A stretch of DNA of 64,000 bases from Kribbella capetownensis. Lineage in GTDB: Bacteria > Actinomycetota > Actinomycetes > Propionibacteriales > Kribbellaceae. A program made the position numbers and the translations under genes. Position 1 is the first letter of the stretch, and the number at the start of each line of letters is the position of its first letter. The notes under the pieces are model-generated. The model saw only the letters and a program-made list of their open reading frames with translations, ran no database searches and had not been told where the DNA came from. The DNA lies in contig NZ_SJKD01000011.1 in assembly GCF_004331485.1 (NCBI RefSeq), forward strand, positions 124,001-188,000. The letters run 5' to 3'. Positions 16,101 through 24,384 of this stretch are shown here, one piece after another.

Positions 16101-17102
16101 TCAAACCTGCTGAACCAGCACGCGCTCTGTCCCATCCACGGCCGCGGCCTGCCGACGAGCCGATCCGACCACCGCGGCCAGGGCCGCGAGGCTGATCGCG
16201 ATGAAGCCCGCCAGCATGCCCAGCGTCTGTACGTCGGGGTGGATCAGCGACTGACCACGGAACGCCTGGACCGTCACAGTGACCATGAACCCCGTGTAGG
16301 CAAAGGCGGCCACACCCACGAGGCGCGCCCGGACCCGCTCGGGACGCAGCCACGCCACCCGTCGGGACAGCAGGGTCAGAATCAGTACGGCGATCAGCAG
16401 CGCGTGGATCGCGTGCAGCCCGACGAAGTGCGGGATGCGCAGGTCGCCACCGACGGTGCTCCAGTGCGTCAACGGCATCCCGGGACCGCCCGCCTCGACG
16501 CCGATGCCATGGCTGCCCGCGAGCGTGACCGGGTGGCCGTAGGCGTCGGTCACCTGCTGCCGGTCGGAGTTCGCGCCCACCAGGTAGAAGGCGATCCCCA
16601 TCCCGGCCACGGCCAGGCCGAGGCCGACCCGGATCGCACGGTTCAGCGGTGCGTCGCCGACCCGCTGGAACAGCAGCATGACGGCGATCACCAGGCTGGC
16701 GCCGAACAGGCCGAGGACGCCGGACATGAAGATCTGCTGACCGACCTGGTTGAAGGTGTCGGTGTTGTCGTTGAAGTGGCTGAACGTGCCGCGGGCCGCT
16801 TGGACGGCGATGAACCCGACGTCCACCGCGCCGGTGACCGCGAACGCCGTACCCACCCACCAGCCGAAACGCTTCGCCTTGCGCAGCCGGGACACCAGCC
16901 AGGCGAGGGTCGCGCCGTACAGGACGAACGCGATGGCGAACTTGAACGGTTTGAGCCACACGGACTCGTTGAGGATCTCGCGATGGTCGGCGACCAGGCC
17001 GACGCCGGCCACCAGGACGAGACCGGCCATGGCCAGCACCATGACCATCAGCGGACGATGCCAGGACCGCACTTCTTCGAGGACTCTACGCATGTGATCC
17101 AT
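16101..17102 (-). CDS. Multispanning membrane protein of unknown function
   Basis: The 333-residue protein has about eight hydrophobic helices. Recognisable features are VWLKPFKFAIAFVLYGATLA near residue 50, a conserved-looking loop SHFNDNTDTFNQVGQ, and the segment IPHFVGLHAIHALL with two histidines inside a helix. I do not recognise a named family. The paired histidines could hint at haem or metal binding, but that is only an inference. Start is at 17102 (MDHMRR) or at the ATG three codons later, which has GGATCAC before it. It is divergent from the amidohydrolase gene. Confidence 0.7.
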   Translation of the reverse strand: MDHMRRVLEEVRSWHRPLMVMVLAMAGLVLVAGVGLVADHREILNESVWLKPFKFAIAFVLYGATLAWLVSRLRKAKRFGWWVGTAFAVTGAVDVGFIAVQAARGTFSHFNDNTDTFNQVGQQIFMSGVLGLFGASLVIAVMLLFQRVGDAPLNRAIRVGLGLAVAGMGIAFYLVGANSDRQQVTDAYGHPVTLAGSHGIGVEAGGPGMPLTHWSTVGGDLRIPHFVGLHAIHALLIAVLILTLLSRRVAWLRPERVRARLVGVAAFAYTGFMVTVTVQAFRGQSLIHPDVQTLGMLAGFIAISLAALAAVVGSARRQAAAVDGTERVLVQQV

Positions 17103-17196
17103 GCTTTCGGCGCGGGGCTTCGAGCGCAGTGGAGCGAATCCCTCGATCGTGGTGGAGGTAGACCCACCTGGACCTTGGCTCGGAGACACTGCCGAC

Positions 17197-18381
17197 ATGA
17201 ACAGGATCGCGCTGAAGGCTGACCGGACCTTCGACGGGGAGCGGTTCTCCGGCCCGGGGGTGGTGCTGGTGGAGGACGGCAAGATCGCCGGTGTGGCTGC
17301 GACCGTTCCCTCGGACTGGCAGGTGCAGGAGGTGCCGGGCGGCACGATCCTGCCGGGGCTGATCGACGCCCACGTGCACCTGTGCGCGGACAGTGGTCCC
17401 GGGGCGCTCGATCGCCTGCCGCAGACGAGCGAAGGGGATCTGGCGGCGACGATCGAGCAGTCGCTGCGCATCCACCTGGCGGCCGGCGTCACCACCGTCC
17501 GCGATCTCGGCGACCACAACGACGCCGTGTTGTCCTGGCGGGCCCGCGGGGTCGCGGGTCTGCCGCACGTGGTCGCGGCCGGTGCTCCGATCACCAGTGT
17601 CGGTGGGCATTGCTGGTACCTGGGCGGCGAGGCCGCAGGCGTGGAACAGCTCGAGGCAGCGGTCCGGGTCCGGGCCGAGGCTGGGGCCGATGTCATCAAG
17701 ATCATGGCCAGTGGCGGCGCCATGACGCCCGGTTCCGACACCATGAGTCCGCAGTTCACCGGCGACGAGTTGAGAGCGGCGGTGAACCAGGCGCACGACC
17801 TGGGCCTGCCGATCACCGCGCACGCGCACGCGCTGTCCGCCGTACGCCAGGCTTTGGAGGCGGGCGTCGACGGGATCGAGCACTGCACCTGCCTGACCCC
17901 CGACGGAGTGCGGATCGACGCGGACCTGCTCGACGGGCTCGCCGCGGCCGGGATCGCGGTCTGCGCGACCTTGGGTTCGGACCCGTCGATCGTCGTACCG
18001 CCGGAGGTCCTGGAGATGGCGGCCAAGTCCGGCATCAGCCAGGCCGGGCTGCAGCAGACCACGCGGCGGCTGTACGACGGCGGCGTACGGATCGTGGCAG
18101 GGTCCGATGGTGGGATCGCGCCGCCCAAACCGCATGGACTGCTCCCCGCGACCCTCGCCGAGTACGTGCTCGCGGGGCTGTCCGAGGTTGCCGCACTGAC
18201 CGCGGCGACGTCGACCGCGGCCGAGGTTCTCGGTCTCCGCAAAGGCCGCGTCCGCCCCGGGTACGACGCGGATCTGCTGGTGGTCAAGGGCGATCCGGCC
18301 CGGGACATCTCCGCGCTGACCGCCGTAGCCGCGGTGTACCTTGCCGGCGAAGCGCACTCAGGGTCGGCGGAGTTACGCTGA
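17197..18381 (+). CDS. Metal-dependent amidohydrolase
   Basis: The 394-residue enzyme belongs to the imidazolonepropionase/prolidase-like branch of the amidohydrolase superfamily. Metal-binding motifs are in order: DAHVHLCAD near residue 58, a lysine in DVIKIMASGG, histidines in ITAHAHAL and GIEHCTC, and the catalytic aspartate in VAGSDGGIAPP. Typical substrates are Xaa-Pro dipeptides or cyclic amides. GGAG precedes the ATG at 17197. The last codons contain the -10 box of the next gene. Confidence 0.85.
   Translation: MNRIALKADRTFDGERFSGPGVVLVEDGKIAGVAATVPSDWQVQEVPGGTILPGLIDAHVHLCADSGPGALDRLPQTSEGDLAATIEQSLRIHLAAGVTTVRDLGDHNDAVLSWRARGVAGLPHVVAAGAPITSVGGHCWYLGGEAAGVEQLEAAVRVRAEAGADVIKIMASGGAMTPGSDTMSPQFTGDELRAAVNQAHDLGLPITAHAHALSAVRQALEAGVDGIEHCTCLTPDGVRIDADLLDGLAAAGIAVCATLGSDPSIVVPPEVLEMAAKSGISQAGLQQTTRRLYDGGVRIVAGSDGGIAPPKPHGLLPATLAEYVLAGLSEVAALTAATSTAAEVLGLRKGRVRPGYDADLLVVKGDPARDISALTAVAAVYLAGEAHSGSAELR
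18374..18379 (+). promoter_or_regulatory. -10 box of a leaderless mshA transcript
   Basis: TACGCT lies inside the 3' end of the amidohydrolase gene and six nt before the mshA GTG. Confidence 0.5.
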
Positions 18382-18385
18382 CCAC

Positions 18386-19678
18386 GTGACCGTACCGTCC
18401 GCTGACCGTCCCGTTCGGCGGGTTGCGATGATCAGCCTGCACACGTCGCCGTTGGATCAGCCGGGTACCGGTGATGCCGGCGGGATGAACGTCTACGTGG
18501 TGGAGTTGTCCAAACGGCTGGCCGGGCTGGGGATCGAGGTCGACGTCTTCACCCGGGCGACCTCGTCGGCGCTGCCCGCCAGGGTCGAGCTGATGCCGGG
18601 CGTGATGGTCCGCAACGTCGCCGCCGGGCCGTACGAGGGCCTGAGCAAGAACGAGCTCCCCGCCCAGCTGTGCACGTTCGCGCGGGCCGTACTGCGGGCC
18701 GAGGCGATCCACGAGCCCGGCTGGTACGACGTGATCCACTCGCACTACTGGCTCTCCGGCCAGGTCGGGCTGCTCGCCCGCGACCGCTGGGCCGTGCCGC
18801 TCGTCCACACCATGCACACCATGGCGAAGGTGAAGAACGCGAGCCTCGCGGAGGACGACGTACCCGAGCCACCGGCGCGGCTGCTCGGCGAGGAGCAGGT
18901 GGTCGAGGCCGCGGACCGGCTGCTGGCCAACACCGACGACGAAGCCAACGAGCTGATCACCTTGTACGGCGCTCAGCCCGCGAAGGTCGGTGTGGTCAAC
19001 CCTGGCGTGGATCTGGACATGTTCAGCCCTGGCGACCAGGCCGCGGCCCGGCGGGCGGTCGGCGTACCCGAGGACGCCGTCGTACTGACGTTCGTCGGCC
19101 GGATCCAGCCGCTGAAGGCCCCCGATCTGCTGATCCGGGCCGCCGCGCGGATGCTCGAGCAGGACCCGTCGCTGCGCAGCCGGCTGGTCGTCGCGATCAT
19201 CGGCGGCCCGTCCGGCAACGGGATGGAGCACCCGGAGTCGCACGCCGAGCTGGCCCGGGCGCTCGGCGTCGATGATGTGACCCGGTTCGTGAAGCCGATG
19301 GAGCGGCCCGGCCTGGCGCAGTGGTACCGAGCCGCATCGGTCGTCTGCGTTCCGTCGTACTCGGAGTCCTTCGGGCTGGTCGCGCTGGAGGCACAGGCCT
19401 GCGGTACGCCGGTTGTCGCGGCGGCTGTCGGCGGCCTGACGACCGCGGTCGTCGACCGGCAGACGGGGTTGCTGGTGCGCGGCCATGGAGTCGGTGAGTT
19501 CGCCGACGCGCTGGCCCGGATCGCGACGGATCCGCACACCCGCGAGACGATGAGCCGGGCGGCGGTCAAGCATGCGCAGGCCTTCGGCTGGGAACTGACC
19601 GCCAAGAAGACGCTGGCCGCGTATCGGACGGCCACGGAGACGATGGCGGCCGAGCTGGCCGCGGAGGTGGCTGGGTGA
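18386..19678 (+). CDS. mshA: D-inositol-3-phosphate glycosyltransferase MshA
   Basis: The 430-residue GT4 glycosyltransferase makes the first intermediate of mycothiol by joining GlcNAc from UDP-GlcNAc to inositol 3-phosphate. MshA signatures are present: RVAMISLHTSPLDQPGTGDA at the N-terminus with GGMNVYVVEL, then HTMHTMAKVKN, FVGRIQPLKAPDLLI, and the EX7E motif in SYSESFGLVALEAQACGTPV. The GTG at 18386 is chosen because the N-terminus then matches the family. Its stop overlaps the GTG of the YbjN gene by four bases. Confidence 0.93.
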   Translation: MTVPSADRPVRRVAMISLHTSPLDQPGTGDAGGMNVYVVELSKRLAGLGIEVDVFTRATSSALPARVELMPGVMVRNVAAGPYEGLSKNELPAQLCTFARAVLRAEAIHEPGWYDVIHSHYWLSGQVGLLARDRWAVPLVHTMHTMAKVKNASLAEDDVPEPPARLLGEEQVVEAADRLLANTDDEANELITLYGAQPAKVGVVNPGVDLDMFSPGDQAAARRAVGVPEDAVVLTFVGRIQPLKAPDLLIRAAARMLEQDPSLRSRLVVAIIGGPSGNGMEHPESHAELARALGVDDVTRFVKPMERPGLAQWYRAASVVCVPSYSESFGLVALEAQACGTPVVAAAVGGLTTAVVDRQTGLLVRGHGVGEFADALARIATDPHTRETMSRAAVKHAQAFGWELTAKKTLAAYRTATETMAAELAAEVAG

Positions 19679-20163
19679 GAGTTTCGGCGGCGGACGTGAT
19701 CCGCCAGGTGCTGACGGAGAACGAGCTCGAGTTCACCGAGACCAGTCCGGGGGAGTTCAGCGCCGACCTGCCGGGCGAGCGGAAGCTGAAGACCACCGTC
19801 TCGCTGATCGTCGGAGCGCAGGCGCTGCAGGTGCACGCCTTCGTGGCCCGGCACCCGGACGAGAACCACGAGGCGGTCTATCGCTGGCTGCTGGAGCGGA
19901 ACCTGAAGATGTACGGCGTCGCGTTCGCGGTCGACCACCTGGGTGACATCCACCTGGACGGTAAGGTCCCGCTGCACGCGATCACCCCGACCGAGGTGGA
20001 CCGGCTGCTCGGTGCGGTGCTCGAGTACGCCGACTCGTCGTTCAACACGATCCTCGAACTCGGCTTCGCGTCCTCGATCCGCAAGGAGTACGAGTGGCGC
20101 GTCTCCCGCGGCGAATCCACCCGCAACCTGGACGCTTTCAAAGGCTGGCTGGAGCCCAAGTAG
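19675..20163 (+). CDS. YbjN-domain protein
   Basis: The 162-residue cytoplasmic protein matches the YbjN family (type III secretion chaperone-like fold), with LLERNLKMYGVAFAVDHLGD as its clearest stretch. Function is not established in actinobacteria, but the gene commonly sits between mshA and a phosphoglycerate mutase, as here. It starts at a GTG that overlaps the mshA stop, so it is translationally coupled. Its TAG stop is the first half of the gpmA -10 box. Confidence 0.85.
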   Translation: MRVSAADVIRQVLTENELEFTETSPGEFSADLPGERKLKTTVSLIVGAQALQVHAFVARHPDENHEAVYRWLLERNLKMYGVAFAVDHLGDIHLDGKVPLHAITPTEVDRLLGAVLEYADSSFNTILELGFASSIRKEYEWRVSRGESTRNLDAFKGWLEPK

Positions 20164-20166
20164 GCT
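20161..20166 (+). promoter_or_regulatory. -10 box of gpmA that includes the ybjN stop codon
   Basis: TAGGCT starts with the TAG stop of the YbjN gene and lies seven nt before the gpmA ATG. Confidence 0.5.
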
Positions 20167-20173
20167 GAGCCGC

Positions 20174-20920
20174 ATGACCTATCGCCTCATCCTGCTCCGC
20201 CACGGCCACAGCGACTGGAACGCCAAGAACCTCTTCACCGGCTGGGTCGACGTCGACCTGAACGCCCAGGGCGTCGAGGAGGCGCAGCGCGGTGGCGAGT
20301 TGCTGCGTGACCGCGACCTGCTGCCCGACGTACTGCACACCTCGGTGCTGCGCCGGGCGATCCGGACCGCGACCATCGCCCTCGAGGTCGCCGACCGTCA
20401 GTGGATCGACGTACGCCGGTCCTGGCGGCTGAACGAGCGGCACTACGGCGGCCTGCAGGGCAAGGACAAGAAGCAGACGCTGGAGGAGCTCGGCGAGGAG
20501 CAGTTCATGCTGTTCCGCCGTTCCTACGACACCCCGCCGCCGCCGATCGAGCGCGGCTCGGAGTACGACCAGGCCGGCGACCCGCGGTACGCCGGGCTCC
20601 CGTCCGACATCATGCCCGCGACCGAGTGCCTGAAGGACGTCGTCGAGCGGATGCTGCCCTACTGGTACGACGCGATCGTGCCGGACCTGCGGGCCGGCAA
20701 GACCGTCCTGGTCGCCGCCCATGGCAACTCGCTGCGCGCCCTGGTCAAGCACCTGGACAAGCTGGACGAGAAGACCGTCGTCGGCCTGAACATCCCGACC
20801 GGCATCCCGCTGTACTACGAACTGGACGAGGACTTCCAGCCGATCACCCCGGGCGGCGAGTACCTCGACCCGGTGGCCGCCAAGGAAGCCATCGAAGCCG
20901 TCAAGAACCAGGGCCGCTGA
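20174..20920 (+). CDS. gpmA: 2,3-bisphosphoglycerate-dependent phosphoglycerate mutase
   Basis: The 248-residue glycolytic enzyme interconverts 3- and 2-phosphoglycerate. The phosphohistidine motif LLRHGHSDWN is at residues ~6-15, followed by NLFTGWVDVDLN, ERHYGGLQGKDK and the second histidine in VLVAAHGNSLRALVK. Length and order are normal for the cofactor-dependent class. The start is probably leaderless. The 3' end overlaps a small convergent gene by 20 bp. Confidence 0.95.
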   Translation: MTYRLILLRHGHSDWNAKNLFTGWVDVDLNAQGVEEAQRGGELLRDRDLLPDVLHTSVLRRAIRTATIALEVADRQWIDVRRSWRLNERHYGGLQGKDKKQTLEELGEEQFMLFRRSYDTPPPPIERGSEYDQAGDPRYAGLPSDIMPATECLKDVVERMLPYWYDAIVPDLRAGKTVLVAAHGNSLRALVKHLDKLDEKTVVGLNIPTGIPLYYELDEDFQPITPGGEYLDPVAAKEAIEAVKNQGR

Positions 20921-21122
20921 CTTCGGCCCGCAGCTGCTCGAGCAGGACCTGCAGCTCGGGACTCTGGGCCACGAGCTGAGGATTGTCCTCCAGGAGTGCG
21001 AGCTTGCTCTCCTGGAGGCTTCTCAGCTGCTGCTGCACCGCGTCGACGTGCGCGAGCATCTCGGCGCCGTCCATCGCTGACACGTCGGCGTTGACCAGCC
21101 GCTCGGTCACAGATTCGTCCAT
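20901..21122 (-). CDS. Small coiled-coil hypothetical protein
   Basis: A 73-residue acidic, mostly helical protein (MDESVTERLVNADVSAMDGA; then VDAVQQQLRSLQESKLALLE) with a predicted coiled coil. Its composition is balanced and not like an antisense shadow, but it overlaps the end of gpmA by 20 bp and has no clear ribosome-binding site. I do not recognise a family. Confidence 0.45.
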   Translation of the reverse strand: MDESVTERLVNADVSAMDGAEMLAHVDAVQQQLRSLQESKLALLEDNPQLVAQSPELQVLLEQLRAEVSGPGS

Positions 21123-21198
21123 GCCGAGCAAGCTATCGGAAACACCCGCCTGATCGTCACGCGCCGGCGGGCAAGCCGACAGGTGGTGTCTGGTAGCC

Positions 21199-21256
21199 GG
21201 TAGTGCACCTGAGCGTGACTGCGTCCACGCGTCGGGCGTATGGCAGGTGCACTACC
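21199..21256. repeat. 12-bp perfect inverted repeat
   Basis: GGTAGTGCACCT (21199-21210) and AGGTGCACTACC (21245-21256) are exact reverse complements separated by 34 bp. They lie in the 371-bp space between the small gene at 21122 and phoU, ahead of the 105-bp element. Confidence 0.75.
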
Positions 21257-21332
21257 TGTCGACCTGCACACCCAGGGGCGCAGCAGCACGACGGTCGTGG
21301 CAAACATCCCTGCTTCCGCCGACGGGCCCGGC

Positions 21333-21437
21333 CGGACCTGTGGCACTCACCAAGTGCGCGATCCGCCACCCTCCGGCCGCCGAGCTGAGCGGGATCCGCT
21401 TCGGCAGCGCGTGGTTGGTGAGTGGCATGCGTCCGCG
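21333..21437. repeat. 105-bp inverted-repeat element, copy B
   Basis: The left end CGGACCTGTGGCACTCACC and right end GGTTGGTGAGTGGCATGCGT-CCGCG match copy A at 10654-10758, and the total length is identical. The ~60-bp centre differs from copy A but has its own pairing potential (GCGATCC near the left, GGATCCGC near the right). Confidence 0.7.
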
Positions 21438-21464
21438 ACGCCACTCCTACGCTGCAGGTACGCA

Positions 21465-21492
21465 AAAGTAGCCCCCGGCAACCATCGGGGCC
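21465..21492 (-). terminator. phoU terminator
   Basis: Read on the minus strand, GCCCCG pairs with CGGGG(G)C around ATGGTTGC directly after the phoU stop, and is followed by TACTTTTG. It is one of the few hairpins in the window with a T-run. Confidence 0.65.
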
Positions 21493-21493
21493 G

Positions 21494-22204
21494 TCAGTTG
21501 GTGCCGTTGGGGTTCGGGGTCGAGGCGCCCGCGCCGGAGCCTGCCGCCGTACCGCCGATGGCGACCGGGAGCTCCCCGGTGACCAGGTAGACGACCCGGC
21601 GGGCCATCGAGACCGCGTGGTCGGAGATGCGCTCGTAGTACCGGCCGAGCAGGGCGATGTCGACCGCGACCTCGACACCGTGCGGCCAGTCGTCGTCCAT
21701 CATCAGCCGGAACTGGTTCGTGCGCAGCTTGTCCATCTGGTCGTCGGTGGACTCCAGCCGGCTCGCCGCCTCGACGTCGCGGCTCTTGATCACGTCACCG
21801 GCGGCGTCGACCATCTTGCCGGCTACCGTGCCCATCTCCTGGATCACATCGTGCAGCTCGTCCGGGATGGCCGGCGACGGGTAGCGCAGCCGGGCGATCT
21901 TCGACACGTGCGCGGCCAGGTCGCCCATCCGCTCCAGGTCGGCGACCATCCGCAGCGCGGCGACCAGCATCCGCAGTTCGTTGGCGACCGGCGACTGCCG
22001 CGCCATCAGCTCGAAGACCTTCTCCTCCACGCCCTCGCCGGCCGCGTCCAGCTGGATGTCCGACGCGATGACCTCCTCGGCCATCCGGATGTCGGCTTCC
22101 AGCAGGGCCGAGGTCGAGCGGCGTACGGCGGTGGACACCGTGCGGGTCATCCGTTCCAGCTCGGCGAGGATGTCGTCGAGCTGCTCGTGGTAGGTGTCAC
22201 GCAT
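21494..22204 (-). CDS. phoU: Phosphate signalling protein PhoU
   Basis: The 236-residue protein consists of two PhoU three-helix bundles with the metal-binding motif ELRMLVAALRMVADLERMGD and its second-repeat equivalent DIALLGRYYERISDHAVSMA, plus a disordered Gly/Ser/Pro tail. PhoU links the Pst transporter to the SenX3/PhoR sensor kinase and keeps it inactive when phosphate is plentiful. It is divergent from senX3 and shares an upstream region containing a PHO-box-like site. Confidence 0.93.
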   Translation of the reverse strand: MRDTYHEQLDDILAELERMTRTVSTAVRRSTSALLEADIRMAEEVIASDIQLDAAGEGVEEKVFELMARQSPVANELRMLVAALRMVADLERMGDLAAHVSKIARLRYPSPAIPDELHDVIQEMGTVAGKMVDAAGDVIKSRDVEAASRLESTDDQMDKLRTNQFRLMMDDDWPHGVEVAVDIALLGRYYERISDHAVSMARRVVYLVTGELPVAIGGTAAGSGAGASTPNPNGTN

Positions 22205-22317
22205 TGTGTTCGTTTCCGATCTCTGGTGTCCGGTTGCCGCGAGGTGCGGAGCGGGCCAGTGCCGGCCCGGTACCGCCCACCGGTGACCGTATGCCGTCGA
22301 GGTTGCCGGATGGCGAC

Positions 22318-22339
22318 GAGTGGTGAACGCCTGATGAAC
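22318..22339 (-). promoter_or_regulatory. PHO-box-like direct repeat for RegX3/PhoP
   Basis: On the minus strand two 11-bp units follow each other: GTTCATCAGGC and GTTCACCACTC. The GTTCAYC core and 11-bp spacing fit the actinobacterial PHO box. It lies between phoU and senX3, so the phosphate regulator probably controls its own locus. Confidence 0.65.
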
Positions 22340-22399
22340 AGTTAGGTCGCGTCCCGGTCATCCCGTGATCATTCGGTCTTTCCCTGCTGGTTGCCCGCG

Positions 22400-22405
22400 T
22401 AGCAT
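22400..22405 (+). promoter_or_regulatory. -10 box of a leaderless senX3 transcript
   Basis: TAGCAT lies seven nt before the GTG at 22413; no ribosome-binding site is visible. Confidence 0.5.
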
Positions 22406-22412
22406 CGTTGCC

Positions 22413-23627
22413 GTGGACCCCACGCTGGCTGCGGTGCTGGGCGGCGTCATCGGCGCGGCCCTGGCTCTGCTTTCACTCGGTGCGATGATGCTCAGCGAGC
22501 GGGCCCAGCGCAAGATCCCGGAGTCCCCGGACCCGATCGTTCCGACCGGCGTCGCCACGGTTCTGTCGGTACTGCGTTCGTCCGCCGTCGTGATGGGCCC
22601 GGAGGACCAGGTCCTGCAGGCGAGTGCGCCGGCCCACGTGCTCGGCATCGTGCGCGGCGAACGCCTGGTGGTCGACGACATCCTGACCATGGTCCGCGCG
22701 GTCCGCCGCGACGGCGAGATCCGGCAGCAGGACCTGGAGATCGTCCGCGGCCGGCTGGGTGCGACGCAGTACGTCAGCGCCCGGGTGGCCCCGCTCGGCA
22801 GCCAGTTGGTACTCGTCCTGGTCGAGGACCGGACCCGGGAGCGCCGCCTGGAAGCGATCCGGCGCGACTTCACCGTCAACGTCAGCCACGAGCTGAAGAC
22901 GCCGATCGGCGCCCTGATCCTGCTCGCCGAGGCGGTCTCGGAGGCCTCCGACGACCCGGAGGCGGTGCAGCGGTTCTCCAGCCGGATGCAGGTCGAGGCG
23001 GCCCGGCTGAGCCGGCTGGTCAAGGAGATCATCGAGCTGTCCCGGTTGCAGGGCGACGACCCGCTGGAGAACCCCGGCCCGGTCGACATCAACGGCGTGA
23101 TCGAGGCCGCGGTGGACCGCTGCCGGGTCGACGCCGAGGACCGCGACATCAAGATCGTGGTGAAGACCGAGCCCGACCTGGAGGTGATGGGCAGCGAGGA
23201 CCAGCTGTCCATTGCCATCGGCAACTTGGTGGAGAACGCGGTCAACTACAGCCCGGACGGCACCCGGGTCGCGGTCGCCGCGCACCCGATCGGGGACCTG
23301 GTCGAGGTGACCGTCAGCGACCAGGGTGTCGGCATTCCGACCGGCGACCTGGAGCGGATCTTCGAACGCTTCTACCGGGTCGACCGGGCCCGCAGCCGGG
23401 AGACCGGCGGCACCGGTCTCGGCCTCTCGATCGTCAAGCACATCGCCTCCATCCACGGCGGCGACGTACGGGTCTGGAGTGTCGAGGGCCAGGGCTCCAC
23501 CTTCACCGTGAGACTCCCGCTGCGGCTCGAACCCGCGGCGGGTCAGACCGACTCCTCCAGCCAGGATGAGCCGGCCCTTTATCTGACGCCCACCCCGTCG
23601 GAAAGAACCAAGGAGGCAGCTTCGTGA
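22413..23627 (+). CDS. senX3: Phosphate-sensing histidine kinase SenX3
   Basis: The 404-residue kinase has one N-terminal membrane helix (LAAVLGGVIGAALALLSLGA), a PAS-like segment, the dimerisation domain with phospho-acceptor H159 in NVSHELKTPIGALILLAE, and ATPase motifs ENAVNYSPDG (N box), SDQGVGIP (G1), FERFYRVD (F) and GGTGLGLSIVKHI (G2). It responds to phosphate limitation and phosphorylates RegX3. GTG at 22413 is chosen because the membrane helix then starts near residue 5 and a -10 box is correctly placed; an in-frame GTG at 22365 is less likely. The stop overlaps regX3 by four bases. Confidence 0.92.
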   Translation: MDPTLAAVLGGVIGAALALLSLGAMMLSERAQRKIPESPDPIVPTGVATVLSVLRSSAVVMGPEDQVLQASAPAHVLGIVRGERLVVDDILTMVRAVRRDGEIRQQDLEIVRGRLGATQYVSARVAPLGSQLVLVLVEDRTRERRLEAIRRDFTVNVSHELKTPIGALILLAEAVSEASDDPEAVQRFSSRMQVEAARLSRLVKEIIELSRLQGDDPLENPGPVDINGVIEAAVDRCRVDAEDRDIKIVVKTEPDLEVMGSEDQLSIAIGNLVENAVNYSPDGTRVAVAAHPIGDLVEVTVSDQGVGIPTGDLERIFERFYRVDRARSRETGGTGLGLSIVKHIASIHGGDVRVWSVEGQGSTFTVRLPLRLEPAAGQTDSSSQDEPALYLTPTPSERTKEAAS

Positions 23628-24301
23628 CCCGAGTGCTGGTCGTCGAAGACGAAGAGAGCTACAGCGACGCGTTGTCGTACGTCCTGCGCAAGGAAGGGTT
23701 CGAGGTCGCCGTCGCGGAGACCGGGCCGGACGCGCTGGACGAGTACGACCGGGCCGGTGCGGACATCGTCCTGCTCGACCTGATGCTGCCGGGTCTGTCC
23801 GGCACGGAGGTGTGCCGGGCCCTGCGCAGCCGGGGCAACGTCCCGGTGATCATCGTCAGCGCCAAGGACACCGAGGTGGACAAGGTGGTCGGCCTGGAGT
23901 TGGGCGCCGACGACTACGTCACCAAGCCCTACAGTCCGCGCGAGCTGCTGGCCCGGATCCGGGCGGTGCTGCGCCGCGGCCAGGACGTCGAGCTGTTGCC
24001 CGACACGCTGGAGGCCGGTCCGGTCCGGATGGATGTCGAGCGGCACGTGGTGACCGTGTCCGGGACCGAGATCCGGCTCCCGCTCAAGGAGTTCGAGCTG
24101 CTCGAGATGCTGCTGCGCAACACCGGCCGGGTGCTGACCCGCGGGCAGCTGATCGACCGGATCTGGGGTGCCGACTACGTCGGCGACACCAAGACCCTGG
24201 ACGTGCACGTGAAGCGGCTGCGCTCGAAGCTGGAGAAGGACCCGTCGAACCCGCAACACCTGGTCACGGTGCGTGGTCTGGGCTACAAGTTCGAGTCCTG
24301 A
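23624..24301 (+). CDS. regX3: Phosphate response regulator RegX3
   Basis: The 225-residue OmpR/PhoB-family regulator has a receiver domain with phospho-acceptor D52 (DIVLLDLMLPG), the acidic pocket at EDE 8-10, and K in YVTKPYSPREL, followed by a winged-helix DNA-binding domain (IWGADYVGDTKTLDVHVKRL). Phosphorylated RegX3 activates phosphate-acquisition genes. The GTG overlaps the senX3 stop and follows a perfect AGGAGG inside senX3, so expression is coupled. Confidence 0.94.
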   Translation: MTRVLVVEDEESYSDALSYVLRKEGFEVAVAETGPDALDEYDRAGADIVLLDLMLPGLSGTEVCRALRSRGNVPVIIVSAKDTEVDKVVGLELGADDYVTKPYSPRELLARIRAVLRRGQDVELLPDTLEAGPVRMDVERHVVTVSGTEIRLPLKEFELLEMLLRNTGRVLTRGQLIDRIWGADYVGDTKTLDVHVKRLRSKLEKDPSNPQHLVTVRGLGYKFES

Positions 24302-24335
24302 GTCACAGCCCCGCGGGTCGCGACGACCTTTGGGG

Positions 24336-24354
24336 TTAGCTTAGGCTCTCCTTA
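24336..24354 (+). promoter_or_regulatory. DtxR/IdeR iron box
   Basis: TTAGCTTAGGCTCTCCTTA matches the 19-bp iron-box consensus TTAGGTTAGGCTAACCTAA at most positions and lies 30 bp upstream of a siderophore-binding protein gene. Confidence 0.75.
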
Positions 24355-24384
24355 GTTGAGGCAATCTGTCTAAGGAGAGTCACC

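Noticed and set aside
16101..18308. A 735-residue frame joining the membrane protein to the region antisense to the amidohydrolase
   Set aside because: The N-terminal 400 residues are low-information shadow sequence; the membrane protein starts near 17102.
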